From Chara braunii (Eukaryota > Streptophyta > Charophyceae > Charales > Characeae), in NCBI GenBank assembly GCA_003427395.1, contig BFEA01000686.1, forward strand, positions 537,297-557,296: a stretch of 20,000 nucleotides of DNA, in the 5' to 3' direction. The notes under the pieces were generated by a model. The model searched no databases. It was not told the origin of the DNA and worked only from the letters and a program-made list of their open reading frames with translations. Position numbers and translations under genes: made by a program. Positions 9,127 to 17,930 of the stretch are shown here, in pieces (the stretch's first letter is position 1; every line of letters begins with the position of its first letter).

Positions 9127-9420
9127 GATGGCCAGCAACGATCGAGTCGAACACGATCGAGCTGGCCTGAAGGGTCGCGCTGGCCCGCCACGTTCGAGTC
9201 GAACTCGATCGAGCTGGGCCATGGCCCACCACGATCGCGAGCACGTCTCTGGGTCACGAGCACGATCGCGATCTTCTGGGTCACGCTGGCCCACCACGAT
9301 CGAGTCGAACACGATCGAGTTGGCCCGTCACGATCGAGTCGAACACGGTCGAGTCCAGGCGATCACGATCGCGGCTGAATTGAACACGATCACCGTCGAT
9401 TCGAACTCCATCTCTGGGGC
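9127..9420. repeat. palindrome array 3, core CGATCGAGTCGAACACGATCG
   Basis: At least six copies of ACGATCGAGTCGAACACGAT or close variants (near 9137, 9190, 9296, 9328 and others) are interspersed with GCTGGCCC(A/G)CCACG and TCTGGGTCACG spacers. The inner GTCGAACACGA recalls array 1, while the inner GAGTCGAACTCGA variant at about 9188 is that of array 2, so this array mixes the two cores. It ends about 150 bases upstream of the first ATG of the large plus-strand gene at 9573. Confidence 0.8.
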
Positions 9421-9710
9421 TGCCTTGCCACGATCGAGCTGCGCTGCCTTACCACTATCTAAAACGTTTCACTTTTCTACTCGTCGTGCCATGCCAATGT
9501 TGGGCGACCTTCTGATTTTTGGCTTTGCGGTGATGTGTTGTATTGCTTTCAGATTCGACAACGCTGCAAAACATGGAACGAGAGGGGAAGGAAAGGAAAC
9601 GAGGAGCAAGTAAGAGTTCTGAGAGCATGGAACAATCTTCAAAAAAATCGAAGGGGACGCCGACCGCTGGAGGGGGGAGTCAGGAGACACCGGGGACTAA
9701 GAGCCAACGC

Positions 9711-9814
9711 ACCCCGGTTCCGCAGGTTGCGCCTTCCACAGGCACTCCGGTTCCACGGAGTGGGCCTTCCACAGGCACTCCGGTTCCGAGGGGTGCACCT
9801 TCCACAGGCACTCC
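9711..9814 (+). repeat. 33-base in-frame repeat (TPVPRxxPSTG) x3
   Basis: Copies lie at 9711-9743, 9744-9776 and 9777-9809, with a partial fourth. They encode TPVPQVAPSTG, TPVPRSGPSTG and TPVPRGAPSTG. Such proline/threonine repeats usually form a flexible linker. The low divergence suggests recent slippage or unequal crossover. Confidence 0.9.
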
Positions 9815-10954
9815 GTCGACTCGTGTTTGGGGCTCTGGACCGGATAAGGCTATGTTGATGACTGGCGGGCCTGCGGGTCAGGAACGTGTGCCTGGTCCGC
9901 GGCAGGGAAGATCTGCAGTCGACGTTGTGCCCAGACGTAAACCGTCTGGTGAAACGACTGTCGCGGGTCGACGAGACGATGTGCCCGTGGTTGATCACAA
10001 GGACAAGTTCAGGATGTTGGACTGGGTGGGGGAGATCGGAGAACCATCGAGTGACCTTGTTCTATACATGGTCATAAAAGAAAATATTGTACCGGTTGGG
10101 GGCCTGGTGAGGTGGACTGGACAAGGTGCACCGTCTGCAATGTTCGAGTTGAGGATGGTCCTGTATGGAAGAGGGGAAAGGATGTCGAATGTTAAACACG
10201 TCGCTCTTCGATGGACAACTCACGCAGGATATGGCAAGTCGCTCGTTGACGTATTCAACACACCAGAGAGTACGGAAGTGAAGTTGCCTGACCTCGTCGA
10301 CGTCCTCGGGTTTTTTGACAGTAATGTAATCGCGGGCGAAGAGTCGATTGTGCATCGAGAAGACTGCATATCGGAGCCTAAATGCGTGCTTTCGAAAACC
10401 GTGGAGACTGGGCTTTCGATCACGATCCGCGACACACCACCGGCTCCGAAAGCTGGGCAGATTGGAGAGAAGGGTCCGTACCGCGAACTGGTCGTGCCGT
10501 CAGCCCCTGTGAAGTCCAGGCCAACGGCAACCAAAGCACCAGTTGCCTTGGGCAGCCAACCGCGCTATGCAACAGCCACCAAGGGACCTCTCCCCTTGGT
10601 GGGCTTGCAGCGGTGCGACTACACTGTGCCAAGCCGCGCAGAGGAAGCCCATGAATATTTTGAAGATGATGATGACGAGAACAACGAGGAATATTCGAAA
10701 CGAGCAGGAGGACAGGAACAGTATGCGGTGGGTGTCGGTGACATGACGAGGCGCTATAGGGAAACAAGTAAAGTGGTTGGACAGGATGAAGACACTGAGC
10801 ACACTATCAGCGAATTGGGTGGAGAGGTTGGTCTGATAGGGGGATATGGGGGTAGCGACGAAGGATGTGAGGGGGATGTGCATCCAACACGAGGGGGAGT
10901 GCACCACGAGACAGTGACTGTGACTGCGCATACAAATGCTACAGGGCTCGCCGA

Positions 10955-11040
10955 GCGAAAGAGGAAGCACAGACAGGAGAGGAGAAGTGCTTTGGATAGT
11001 AAACGGAGTAAGCAGGAAGCGGGTCAGAAAAGACAATTGA
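10955..11040 (+). other. basic nuclear-localisation-like segment
   Basis: Within the large frame, ERKRKHRQERRSALDSKRSK continues into another Lys/Arg-rich run (GQKRQLK). Several clusters of four or more basic residues within about 30 suggest a mono- or bipartite nuclear localisation signal or a DNA-contacting tail. This fits a protein acting on chromosomal DNA. Confidence 0.45.
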
Positions 11041-11369
11041 AACTATTGCCCATGGATGAGGAGGTCCAGCGCACACGGAAGATTGAGGCGGCCATGAAGA
11101 AAAAGCAGCAGCCAAATAAAAAAACGGCAAAGGGTGGTGTCATGGAAAAAACTTCCGCTTTTTCAGCAGAACAACCACAATCGGATGAAGAGGCCGAAGG
11201 CAAGACAGTTACTAGGCCGCCAAATTTGCGAAATGTGTCATCGGAGACTTCTTCTGGTGTTTTCATCAAAGGATTCTTCCTTGAGTTGGACGAGCATGGG
11301 AAGCAGTGTCCAGACATGGAATTCATTTCTGTCAAGTTCGACAGAATTCTAGATATCCCCGACGGGTAA

Positions 11370-12290
11370 TTCAGATACAATCAACGCTATCTTGTGCAAC
11401 AGACGATTGATGACATTTATGACGCAATGGTTGCATCGGGTGAGACTGCTATCAGAGAGAGAACGACTGGAGCTGCCGGTGTAAATGTTTGTACATTGTA
11501 TGAAAAACATGTCCTTTTGTTGGTTGCCCTCCGTGATACAATGTATACTGACGCTTCAGGGAGGATTGTGAGAGCAAGGAGGGTGTTGCCCGATGAATTC
11601 AACCTCGGCTCTGTGAACAAGTACTACTACTACCCTCTCAGCGGTTAGCATAACGTGGCGGCGGCAAGAAGGTGTTTTGTTGAACGCCCTGACATCGCAC
11701 AAGAGCTCCGATTGGATCGTTGGACTGCGAGGCCTGTTTATTATCCGAGCAAGAGCATGGACAATTACGGCACGCTGAACACTTTCCAGAACGCCAAGGA
11801 CAAATGGAATACCCCACCGCACCAGATCGTGGTCATCTAGAACATACGGAAGTTGTGGCACGCATCGAACTGTCCTGAAGCTAAAGGCGGTTCTGTGGCG
11901 GAAGTGAAAAATGCAGATTATAGAAAGTTTGCAGGAGAGGCTCTTCGTTTGATCGGGATTAATCATTTGGTTGACTTGTCCCTTACTACTCAATGGAGCG
12001 GCCAGTGGTCCGACGCCCTCGGGCCCTACATGTTATTGGCAAGGACGACAGATGACGTTTTCGAAAAGGTGAAACAAGTGTACGCCGCTTGGGAAGCTGG
12101 ACAATTGTCGAGGAGAGATGTTGTGAAGCCTGCTACCAAACAAGGTGAATCAGGGAAGGCACCTAGGGCTGGACCCAGATTTGAGTTGAAAGGTGGAGTT
12201 AGGCTTCCGGTACACTTGGTTAAGGGTACCAAAGGACCGGGTTACCTCGTGGCTGTGCACGATGCGGATATCAGAGCGTGGAAGCCTTTT
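11370..12290 (+). other. ParB-like segment of the large protein (tentative)
   Basis: The frame reads ARRVLPDEFNLGSVNKYYYY, PLSG, a TAG stop (11646-11648), then HNVAAARR. A hydrophobic strand ending in G-x-H followed by a helix rich in Ala is the core pattern of ParB/Srx-fold domains (G-x-H/R-R-xxAA). The following RPVYYPSKSMDNYGTLNTFQ fits a second strand-plus-helix part. ParB-like domains are often fused in front of beta-class DNA methyltransferases in phage and mobile-element proteins, and the same order is seen here. The match rests on a short pattern only. After about 11850 comes an uninterrupted helical-looking part (NADYRKFAGEALRLIGINHL, then TTQWSGQWSDALGPYMLLAR) of unknown identity. 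Confidence 0.35.
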
Positions 12291-12755
12291 TCAGCGCTTG
12301 GGAGGCGTGTGAGCGGCTTCAACTGTTGTGAGACATATTCTCACAGGCAATGTAATACTGACTCCTAAGCAAAGTAAAGCTGCTCAAAGTGTCGGGAAAC
12401 ATTCAACGGAGACATACGGGGAAATGGTGAAGATTGAAAGAGCAATGTTGAGGATATTTCACTTCTTCATCTTCATTTCTGACCCTCACAGGAAGTCGTC
12501 AGAGTGGACGGAACCATTCTTCGACAAGCTTTCCGATGTGTTTGATAAGTACCGTGATCAAGGATTGACGTCCGAGAGGTGGATCGACCAGCGTCGCCAT
12601 TTTAAAGACATGAATTGGGTGCGAACGTTCCCGGCTACACTTGGAGGAGAGGAGGAAAAAGGAGAAGAGGGCTTCAAGAAAACAACATCACTTGTTGCAA
12701 AGTGCCCCGAAGAGTTCGTGCAGTTTGTCAACAAGCTGCTGCGCAAATTAGAAAC
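12270..12755 (+). other. frameshift zone in the large protein
   Basis: Up to about 12270 the protein-like frame starts codons at positions divisible by 3. From about 12278 the frame giving VEAFFSAWEACERLQLL (then TGA) looks better. From about 12345 to 12750 a third frame is coding (SEWTEPFFDKLSDVFDKY, then CPEEFVQFVNKLLRKLE). At the GAAACC run at 12751-12756 the original frame returns (NQGFAKHKNVGHGEIYTF). The last shift would be explained by loss of one A. Three small indels within 480 bases mark real decay or a poor consensus. Confidence 0.55.
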
Positions 12756-13900
12756 CAGGGGTTCGCAAAGCATAAGAATGTCGGGCACGGCGAAATATAT
12801 ACATTTTCAAAAACAGAACGTGAAGTCTGTTTTCGTCCCGTTCCAATAGGAACCAAGCGATATTTCAAACGAGATGGATTCCAAGGAAATGTATAGAGTC
12901 GTCAAACATCTGAGTTGCCACACGACTGTGCAGGATTTGTGTCACCCAACCCAGATGGGATGTGGACTGAAGAAGTCTTTGATGGTCTATGAAAGTTCAT
13001 GGGAAAACTGGGTGGTGATTATTGGACATTATTGTGCTTCGATCCGCGGTTTTGCGAGTTTACATTTTTCAAGCGAGTTATAAGTTGGGACATTCACTTG
13101 TTTATTCTAAAGTGGACTCGTCATCAACAAACAAAGGCGAAGCATTCATATAAGGTTGCGAACTTGCTTTTGGAGGACACAGACAGAATGGTTGTCATCA
13201 TGTACTCCAACGATGGGGATTATCACCGCAACACTATTCCCTTGCTTGAAGACATTCCAGCAAGCACTCCAGCTGCAGATCGATCATCTGGCGAGCAGGC
13301 GGGTGACTTATCAGCACTTGTGCGCAGAGCGAGAAAGCCAAAGATGTTGACTGATGTCGTGGAGAATAACTTCACGCCCACGAAGTTGAAAATGGCAGGT
13401 ATGGAGCCAAAGGAGAAATTTGTGTACGAAGGTATGGAAAGGGAGTCAAATGCGATGGTGGAGACATTGAAGCATTTTTGTCCTGCGGATGAGGCGGTTG
13501 TTTTCCTGGGAAAGGGTCATGCGGCGTTGATTTGGGAGTTGTTAAAGAGTCACCGTCATTGCATTGTTCTGGAAGGGGAGAGTCTGAAGTTCGAGTTTCT
13601 CGTTCAATTCGTCAACAGGATGGTCGTGACAGGAGGTTACTTCGCCAAATTTATTAAGCCGCCTCCTCGACATGATGAAGGGCGTGATCTCGTCTACAAA
13701 GTCGGTCAAAACATCGTCAACATTTGGGAGTTCCTTTTCGAGACTAAGCCACAAAACAGAAGGGAACGTGCATATGTCGCCATAAGGCGTAAAATGGAAT
13801 CACTTCTGAGGGGGTATCATAAGGCACCGTCGGAGACGGAAGTTGCATTTCTAGACCGTTTGGAGATGATGTACTTCGACGAACACATCGGGGCGTTTAC
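12755..13900 (+). other. beta-class DNA methyltransferase-like segment (tentative)
   Basis: Two motifs stand in the order known for beta-class N4-cytosine/N6-adenine DNA methyltransferases (motif IV before motif I). GDYWTLLCFDPRF (about 13014-13052) resembles the catalytic DPPY/F motif, with Arg for the second Pro. VVFLGKGHAALIWELLKS (from 13497) resembles the S-adenosylmethionine-binding F-x-G-x-G motif. It is preceded by a helix with Lys/Glu and HFCPADEA, and followed by HRHCIVLEGESLKFEF, where a strand ending in an acidic residue is expected. Between the motifs lies WDIHLFILKWTR and a helix-strand unit ending NDGDYHRNTIPLLEDIPAST. TAG at 12894 and TGA at 12990 interrupt the segment before the DPRF motif. 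Activity is unlikely in this copy. If the assignment is wrong, it is a Rossmann-like domain of unknown role. Confidence 0.45.
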
Positions 13901-14198
13901 AATCGCAGCTTATGCAACTTGTTTTGGGGAAGGCTTTGATGATGAGGACTCAGAAGAAGAAAATGAAGATGGTACTTTGCAAACGGCTTTGGCAGATGAG
14001 AGGCAAAAAACTTGTAGCTCGGTTTCGCAGAAGATGGGTGCGTTGGGCACATCGTCTGGTTCTGGAGGGGCTTCAAGTATGGCAGTTTCAACGGACTAGT
14101 TACCGAATCGTCCCTCAACTTCTTCTCTTGTGCAAGCTACACGTTCTCACATGGTGGGCAACACAACAACGTTACCTTTCGGCGCAGTTCGGGATGAT

Positions 14199-14334
14199 CC
14201 AAGGGTGCAGGCAATGCTCTCCCCAAAGGTTATTGCAAGTATGTCAGCACTCGCACATGGCCCGAGTCCGAGGGTGCAACCAATGCTCTCCTAAGAGATT
14301 ATTGCAAGTTTGTGAGCACTTGCACATAGCCCGA
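14199..14334 (+). repeat. in-frame tandem duplication, 69-base step
   Basis: Copy 1 (14199-14265) and copy 2 (14268-14334) are each 67 bases and about 85% identical by eye, in the same reading frame (69 is 23 codons). Copy 1 is open (VQAMLSPKVIASMSALAHGP). Copy 2 carries TAA at 14292 and TGA at 14313. Confidence 0.85.
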
Positions 14335-14342
14335 CTACTGTT

Positions 14343-14819
14343 TTGGAATTGCTACGCTCTCAAACTCCACAACAACCTCCGTCTGAGCCTTTTGAGTACG
14401 AGATTGGAGACAGGATCCCTCCGGATATTGCACAGCTTCCTGGACCTATTGTGTGCCGAGACGATTATACGGTGATGCCTGACGACGTATGGGGTCATCA
14501 CATTATATCGCACCCCCACCACTTCCAACCTGCATTGGCAAGAGGGAACTGGGTAATGGCTATAAAAGAAGAAGGGGAGTGGCAATTTTGCCTCCACAGA
14601 CGTATGCCAGAATCCAAGTTTGTCACACATGCAAAAAATCAGATTGGCAAGCGACTACTGCGACTTAATCCGAACTTCAAGGTTTCTCAATCAAGACTGG
14701 ATGCAAGGAGAGAAGAAANTTTTNAGGAGTTCAAAACATCTCGATGGCTTGAGTATCTGGAAGAGTTCTATGATCGAGAAACAAGTCCAGCTTTTGGATA
14801 TAATTGGCGTATCGAATAG
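14343..14819 (+). other. conserved-looking C-terminal segment of the large protein
   Basis: Still in the frame of the large protein, this open stretch follows the duplicated block and reads PQQPPSEPFEYEIGDRIPPD, then a His/Trp-rich part (WGHHIISHPHHFQPALARGN, EEGEWQFCLHRRMPESKF). It ends at TAG 14817-14819. Two unresolved bases (14719, 14724) lie within it. It is protein-like but not recognised. It may be a separate folded domain between the methyltransferase-like part and the Gly/Ser linker. Confidence 0.45.
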
Positions 14820-14849
14820 GAACTTCAAGACAAAGCTGGGGAAAGGAAA

Positions 14850-15290
14850 GGAACGAGCGGCGATCCGAGTGGCAAGGGATCAGGATCAGGCGGCGGTGCG
14901 CGTGGTAAGGGAACAAGATCAAGCGGTGGTGAACATGACAAGGGATCGGAACGACGGGGCGGTGTCAGTGGCAAGGGCCTGGGACCGAGCGTCGGTGCAA
15001 GTGGAAAGCCAATAAGTCATGGTGAACTGCAAAAACACAAAATGTGTCAAGGGCGTCAAGCAACAGAGGGAAAGGTATCAGGACTAAGCGGCGGTGCACA
15101 TGATAAGGGATCGGGATCGCCTCTGGGATCAGGATCAAGCAGCAGTTCACATTGCAGGGGATCGGGTTCGCCTCTGGGATAAAGACTAAGCGGCGGTGCA
15201 CATGGCAGGGGATCGAGAAGCGATGCAAGTGGCAAGGATTTGGGAGCAAGCGGCGGTGCAAGCGTCAAGGGCGTAAGTCATGGAAAACTG
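14850..15290 (+). repeat. Gly/Ser-rich coding repeat
   Basis: Imperfect units of SGGA(H/R)(D/G)KGS type fill the frame. At DNA level GACTAAGCGGCGGTGCACATG recurs at 15082 and 15184 (102 bases, in frame), and GGGATCGGG(A/T)TCGCCTCTGG recurs with a 54-base step. TAA at 15180 interrupts it. It was probably a flexible linker between the methyltransferase-like part and the protease part. Confidence 0.75.
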
Positions 15291-15706
15291 TTGAAATGTA
15301 TCGAGGAGGTCTTTCTAGATGACCAAGTTTGGGCGACCACTGTGTTGGCGAGCGAGAGTGTTACTACGCTAGTGGATAATACTGGTGCACTTGCAGAATT
15401 AGAGATGTCATCGTTGGATATGCCAGCTGAGAAAGATGAGCATGAAGTCTCTCTAGACATGAAGAATGAAAGCGCGACTGCAGGTGCAAAGAAAACTGTC
15501 CATGTACAGGCCATCGAAGAGCATGAAGGACATATAGTACTAAGTACACGAGAGCAACATACGCTTGTACAGCCTGAACTTATGCTTGCAAAATCAGAAG
15601 CACAACAGTCTGCTAACCTCGTAATATCTATCGACGAATCTCCTTTTACGCCATCGCATGGTGCGATAAGGTCGTGTTGAAGACAAAGTGTTAGTGAGCC
15701 ACCGAG

Positions 15707-15948
15707 GTGAGCACATACTTATCTCTAAGGGAATATCTAATATTGTATGCGGATTAGGGGGTATATTACATGCACTCATCTCATAGGAACTAATTTTTTG
15801 CCTAGGTTTGCAACCGTACGTTCGGTGATAAGAAGAAATGAAGTAGAATATTGTGTATCTCTTATTTGCAATTATGTGGAAAATTGAACTTAAACTCATA
15901 ATATTTTGTCTTGTCAATCATTGTCGTTTTATATTGATGAACATGCAG
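15707..15948 (+). other. candidate intron with GT-AG ends
   Basis: CCGAG|GTGAGC at 15707 is a good donor and ATGCAG|GGC at 15948 a good acceptor. The enclosed stretch is AT-rich, unlike its flanks. The phase does not join the upstream frame to the best downstream frame, so either one exon carries an indel or another splice site is used. The donor overlaps a short piece that matches palindrome array 1. Confidence 0.35.
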
Positions 15949-16089
15949 GGCGACGAAAAGAACTGTGGAAAACGACGCACGTACGTTCGCAAAGGCAGAG
16001 TGAGAAGAATATCATTCGTCGTAGCTTGCAAGCCTTATCAACTTTGTCGTTATTGCCCAAAAAATAGAGAAGAAGACTTACACCCATGA
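15949..16089 (+). other. short basic exon-like segment before the protease
   Basis: The frame reads GDEKNCGKRRTYVRKGRVRR followed by a hydrophobic turn and PYQL, then runs to a stop at 16087-16089. A Lys/Arg-rich stretch ahead of a Ulp1 domain is common in transposon-encoded proteases. The stop and lack of a clear donor leave the splice pattern to the next segment unresolved. Confidence 0.35.
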
Positions 16090-16336
16090 GATTTTTATTT
16101 ATGAAGCCAGCTGCCCTAAGGATCTTTAAAGTTGTTGGAATAAGCCTCAGAGAAGGAAAGAAATTGCATCGCGAAGGTTGCAGTTTATCTATTGTGGATG
16201 ACACCTGTGATAGCGAAACAGATAGACAACTAAAAACATGAACTCGAGTCTACGTCGTACATCAAATAACGAAAAGTTCGTTTTTGTATGAAGTCTTAGT
16301 CGCTCCATTGTTGTTTATATGTGTGTTTGTATGCAG

Positions 16337-16965
16337 TTCATGACCCTTCGTTCCAGATTCCTTTAGCAACAGAACGCCTGACCGTAGAAGAAAAGGAGTA
16401 TCTTGACATGATTACAGGCAGCAGCGAAGACAATGAAGCATACGACATTGTCGATTACAAGGGGAGTTGGAAGGTGGGAAAGGAAGACATCATGGTCGTC
16501 GCCAAGGATGAGAAATGGTTAAATGACGAAGTCGTCAATTTGTACCTGCTAGCCGTTCAGATCACCAATGACCACACAAAGGTTGATTCGGCATGTACAG
16601 AAGTGACAAGAGATCACGAAAACTCTTGTAGTGTTCCTTTTGTGTACATTTTCAATTTCTTTTTCTTCACTCGATTGTCAGGTGCTTCGAGGTTTGAAAC
16701 CGCATCTTCCGAAGGGATGAAATGGGTGAAGGACACAAATTTTTTTGATTATGACTTAGTGATTATCCCTCTTCATTTTGGAAATCACTGGGCCTTAGCT
16801 TATGTCAGCATAGACGGTCCGAACTGTAAATTCCACCTCATAGACTCTCTCCCTCGTGTTGACTATGTTTCAGTCCTTGAACGTTTGGAAGATTTTTTCG
16901 AAGCGAAGTTTCATCGACACAATCTTCACGATAGTCCCGCGGTGGGCGCGGAGGTTGGCGGTTGA
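16337..16965 (+). pseudogene. Ulp1/SENP-like (C48) cysteine protease domain, truncated
   Basis: An AG acceptor (TTTGTATGCAG) ends at 16336. The frame then reads LTVEEKEYLDM, DEKWLNDEVVNLYLL (W-L-N-D, the classic start of the Ulp1 catalytic domain, from about 16504), VYIFNFFFFTRLSG (the FNSFF-like strand), DYDLVIIPLHFGNHWALAYV (catalytic His in NHW, codon at 16786) and FHLIDSLPRVDY (catalytic Asp, codon at 16843). In C48 peptidases the catalytic Cys, in a Q...DCG motif, comes about 45-50 residues after the Asp. Here the frame ends 39 residues after it, with the last ten residues (PAVGAEVGG) unlike the family. Gln and Cys are therefore absent. Members remove SUMO-like modifiers in the nucleus; transposon copies have unknown substrates. 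It lies downstream of and probably belonged to the large protein from 9573. Confidence 0.8.
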
Positions 16966-17280
16966 CAGTTCGGTCGATAGGCCGATGTGCGGGGTTAGAA
17001 CGTTTCGGTAGATTGGCGCGTCGCGCGGTGTCCACTTATTTAGGCTTCTGTCAGAGCTAGACCCAGCCTTGGGCCTAGCGCTATTGGTTACGACATTGGA
17101 CTTTCATCAGGGAGGTTCAGGGATCGGGGACGAGCGACGACGATGCGGGAATATATCGGAGTGGTGCGAAGGGATCGAGGAGGTCGAGGGCTCCGCGGGC
17201 TATCCCCCTTGGTTCTTGCCGTCGAGCAACGTCCGATCGATGGTGGCACCTTCTAAGTAATTCTTTCCAGCGCTGTATTC
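16936..17280 (+). other. GC-rich foreign-looking sequence with short ORF
   Basis: At about 16936 the sequence turns GC-rich (CCCGCGGTGGGCGCGGAGG) inside the protease domain. A 64-codon open frame at 17069-17260 (ending SNVRSMVAPSK, stop TAA 17258) is followed 20 bases later by a poly(A) signal, so it could be the 3' end of another gene or retroelement. No motif is recognised. Confidence 0.3.
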
Positions 17281-17282
17281 CT

Positions 17283-17288
17283 AATAAA
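17283..17288 (+). promoter_or_regulatory. poly(A) signal AATAAA
   Basis: AATAAA is followed at once by a run of T and lies just downstream of the stop at 17258-17260. The setting fits a transcript end on the plus strand. Confidence 0.4.
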
Positions 17289-17930
17289 TTTTTTTTGTCG
17301 TACGCTGGCATACCGTTGGCTTGGGAGTGACGCCGGGCTTAATGGGCGTCACGACAGTCGATGACCTTGCGCATGCGCCTCCTTTGGTTGACCTGCAGGC
17401 TCCTACATATTTAGGGGGCCGGCAGATTTTCTCGGCTTCACCACCTGGAAGACACGGACCGTGGAGTTCAACGTGCATGCGAACCGGTGGGTGATTAGCC
17501 CACGAGGCGGAAGNAACCTGAGTGGCGGGAACCCCTTGCGAGTGTACCATCCGCCAACAGCGACCCGACATACGGGATTAGCCTTGGGCATTGGTGGCCC
17601 AATGCACTGTCGGGAGGCCGCAACTGCGGGCTGCAGCGACCGCTCCCATGAAGCCCGCCCCTACTTGGCCTAAAGCAGTTGCGGATTTGAGGGGCAGAGA
17701 GGACCATGGAGAGTTGGGAAGGGGCCCGCGGCACTGCTGTTGCGTACGGGTTGACCATGAGGAAAAAGGGAGCAGCCGGTAGCATCAGGATCAGGCCTCT
17801 TCGATGAGTTGGCCGCTGTGCCTCCCCTCCGGTACCCTCCCCCCTATGAAAGTCAGCAGTCCCGGCATAGTGCTACCTAGGAGGATTGCCGGGTGTTGAG
17901 TTAGTGGAGCGAACATTAGATAGCGGGGCG
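17289..17930. other. GC-rich stretch with no recognised gene
   Basis: Open frames are present on both strands but overlap and lack motifs. One unresolved base lies at 17514. I see no repeat, tRNA or rRNA. Confidence 0.45.

Larger units (their letters stand above)
9573..15680 (+). pseudogene. very large multidomain transposon-like protein, broken
   Basis: ATG at 9573 (MEREGKERKR) follows an AG acceptor-like TTGCTTTCAG at 9543-9551. One frame is kept from 9573 to about 12290 and again from about 12755 to 15680, roughly 2000 codons. Parts in order: Lys/Ser-rich start; 11-residue proline repeat; an unknown domain (about 10005-10330, DWVGEIGEPSSDLVLYMVI); acidic stretch near 10657-10700; basic stretch KRKHRQERRSALDSKRSK near 10961-11014; ParB-like segment; methyltransferase-like segment; linker; Gly/Ser-rich repeats; acidic tail. 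In-frame stops: TAA 11367, TAG 11646, TAG 11838, TAG 12894, TGA 12990, TAG 14097, TAA 14292, TGA 14313, TAG 14817, TAA 15180. Frameshifts fall within 12270-12755. The Ulp1 domain downstream probably belonged to the same protein. The long intact first 598 codons suggest decay was not ancient. Confidence 0.7.

Noticed and set aside
8860-9312. 150-codon minus-strand ORF over palindrome array 3
   Set aside because: About half of it is translated palindrome repeat; the rest lacks motifs.
10500-11036. 178-codon minus-strand ORF inside the large gene
   Set aside because: It is a shadow of the plus-strand coding frame with hydrophobic bias and no motif.
11367-15182. Alternative genetic code or stop-codon readthrough in the large frame
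   Set aside because: All three stop codons occur in frame and there are also frameshifts, so no single reassignment explains it.
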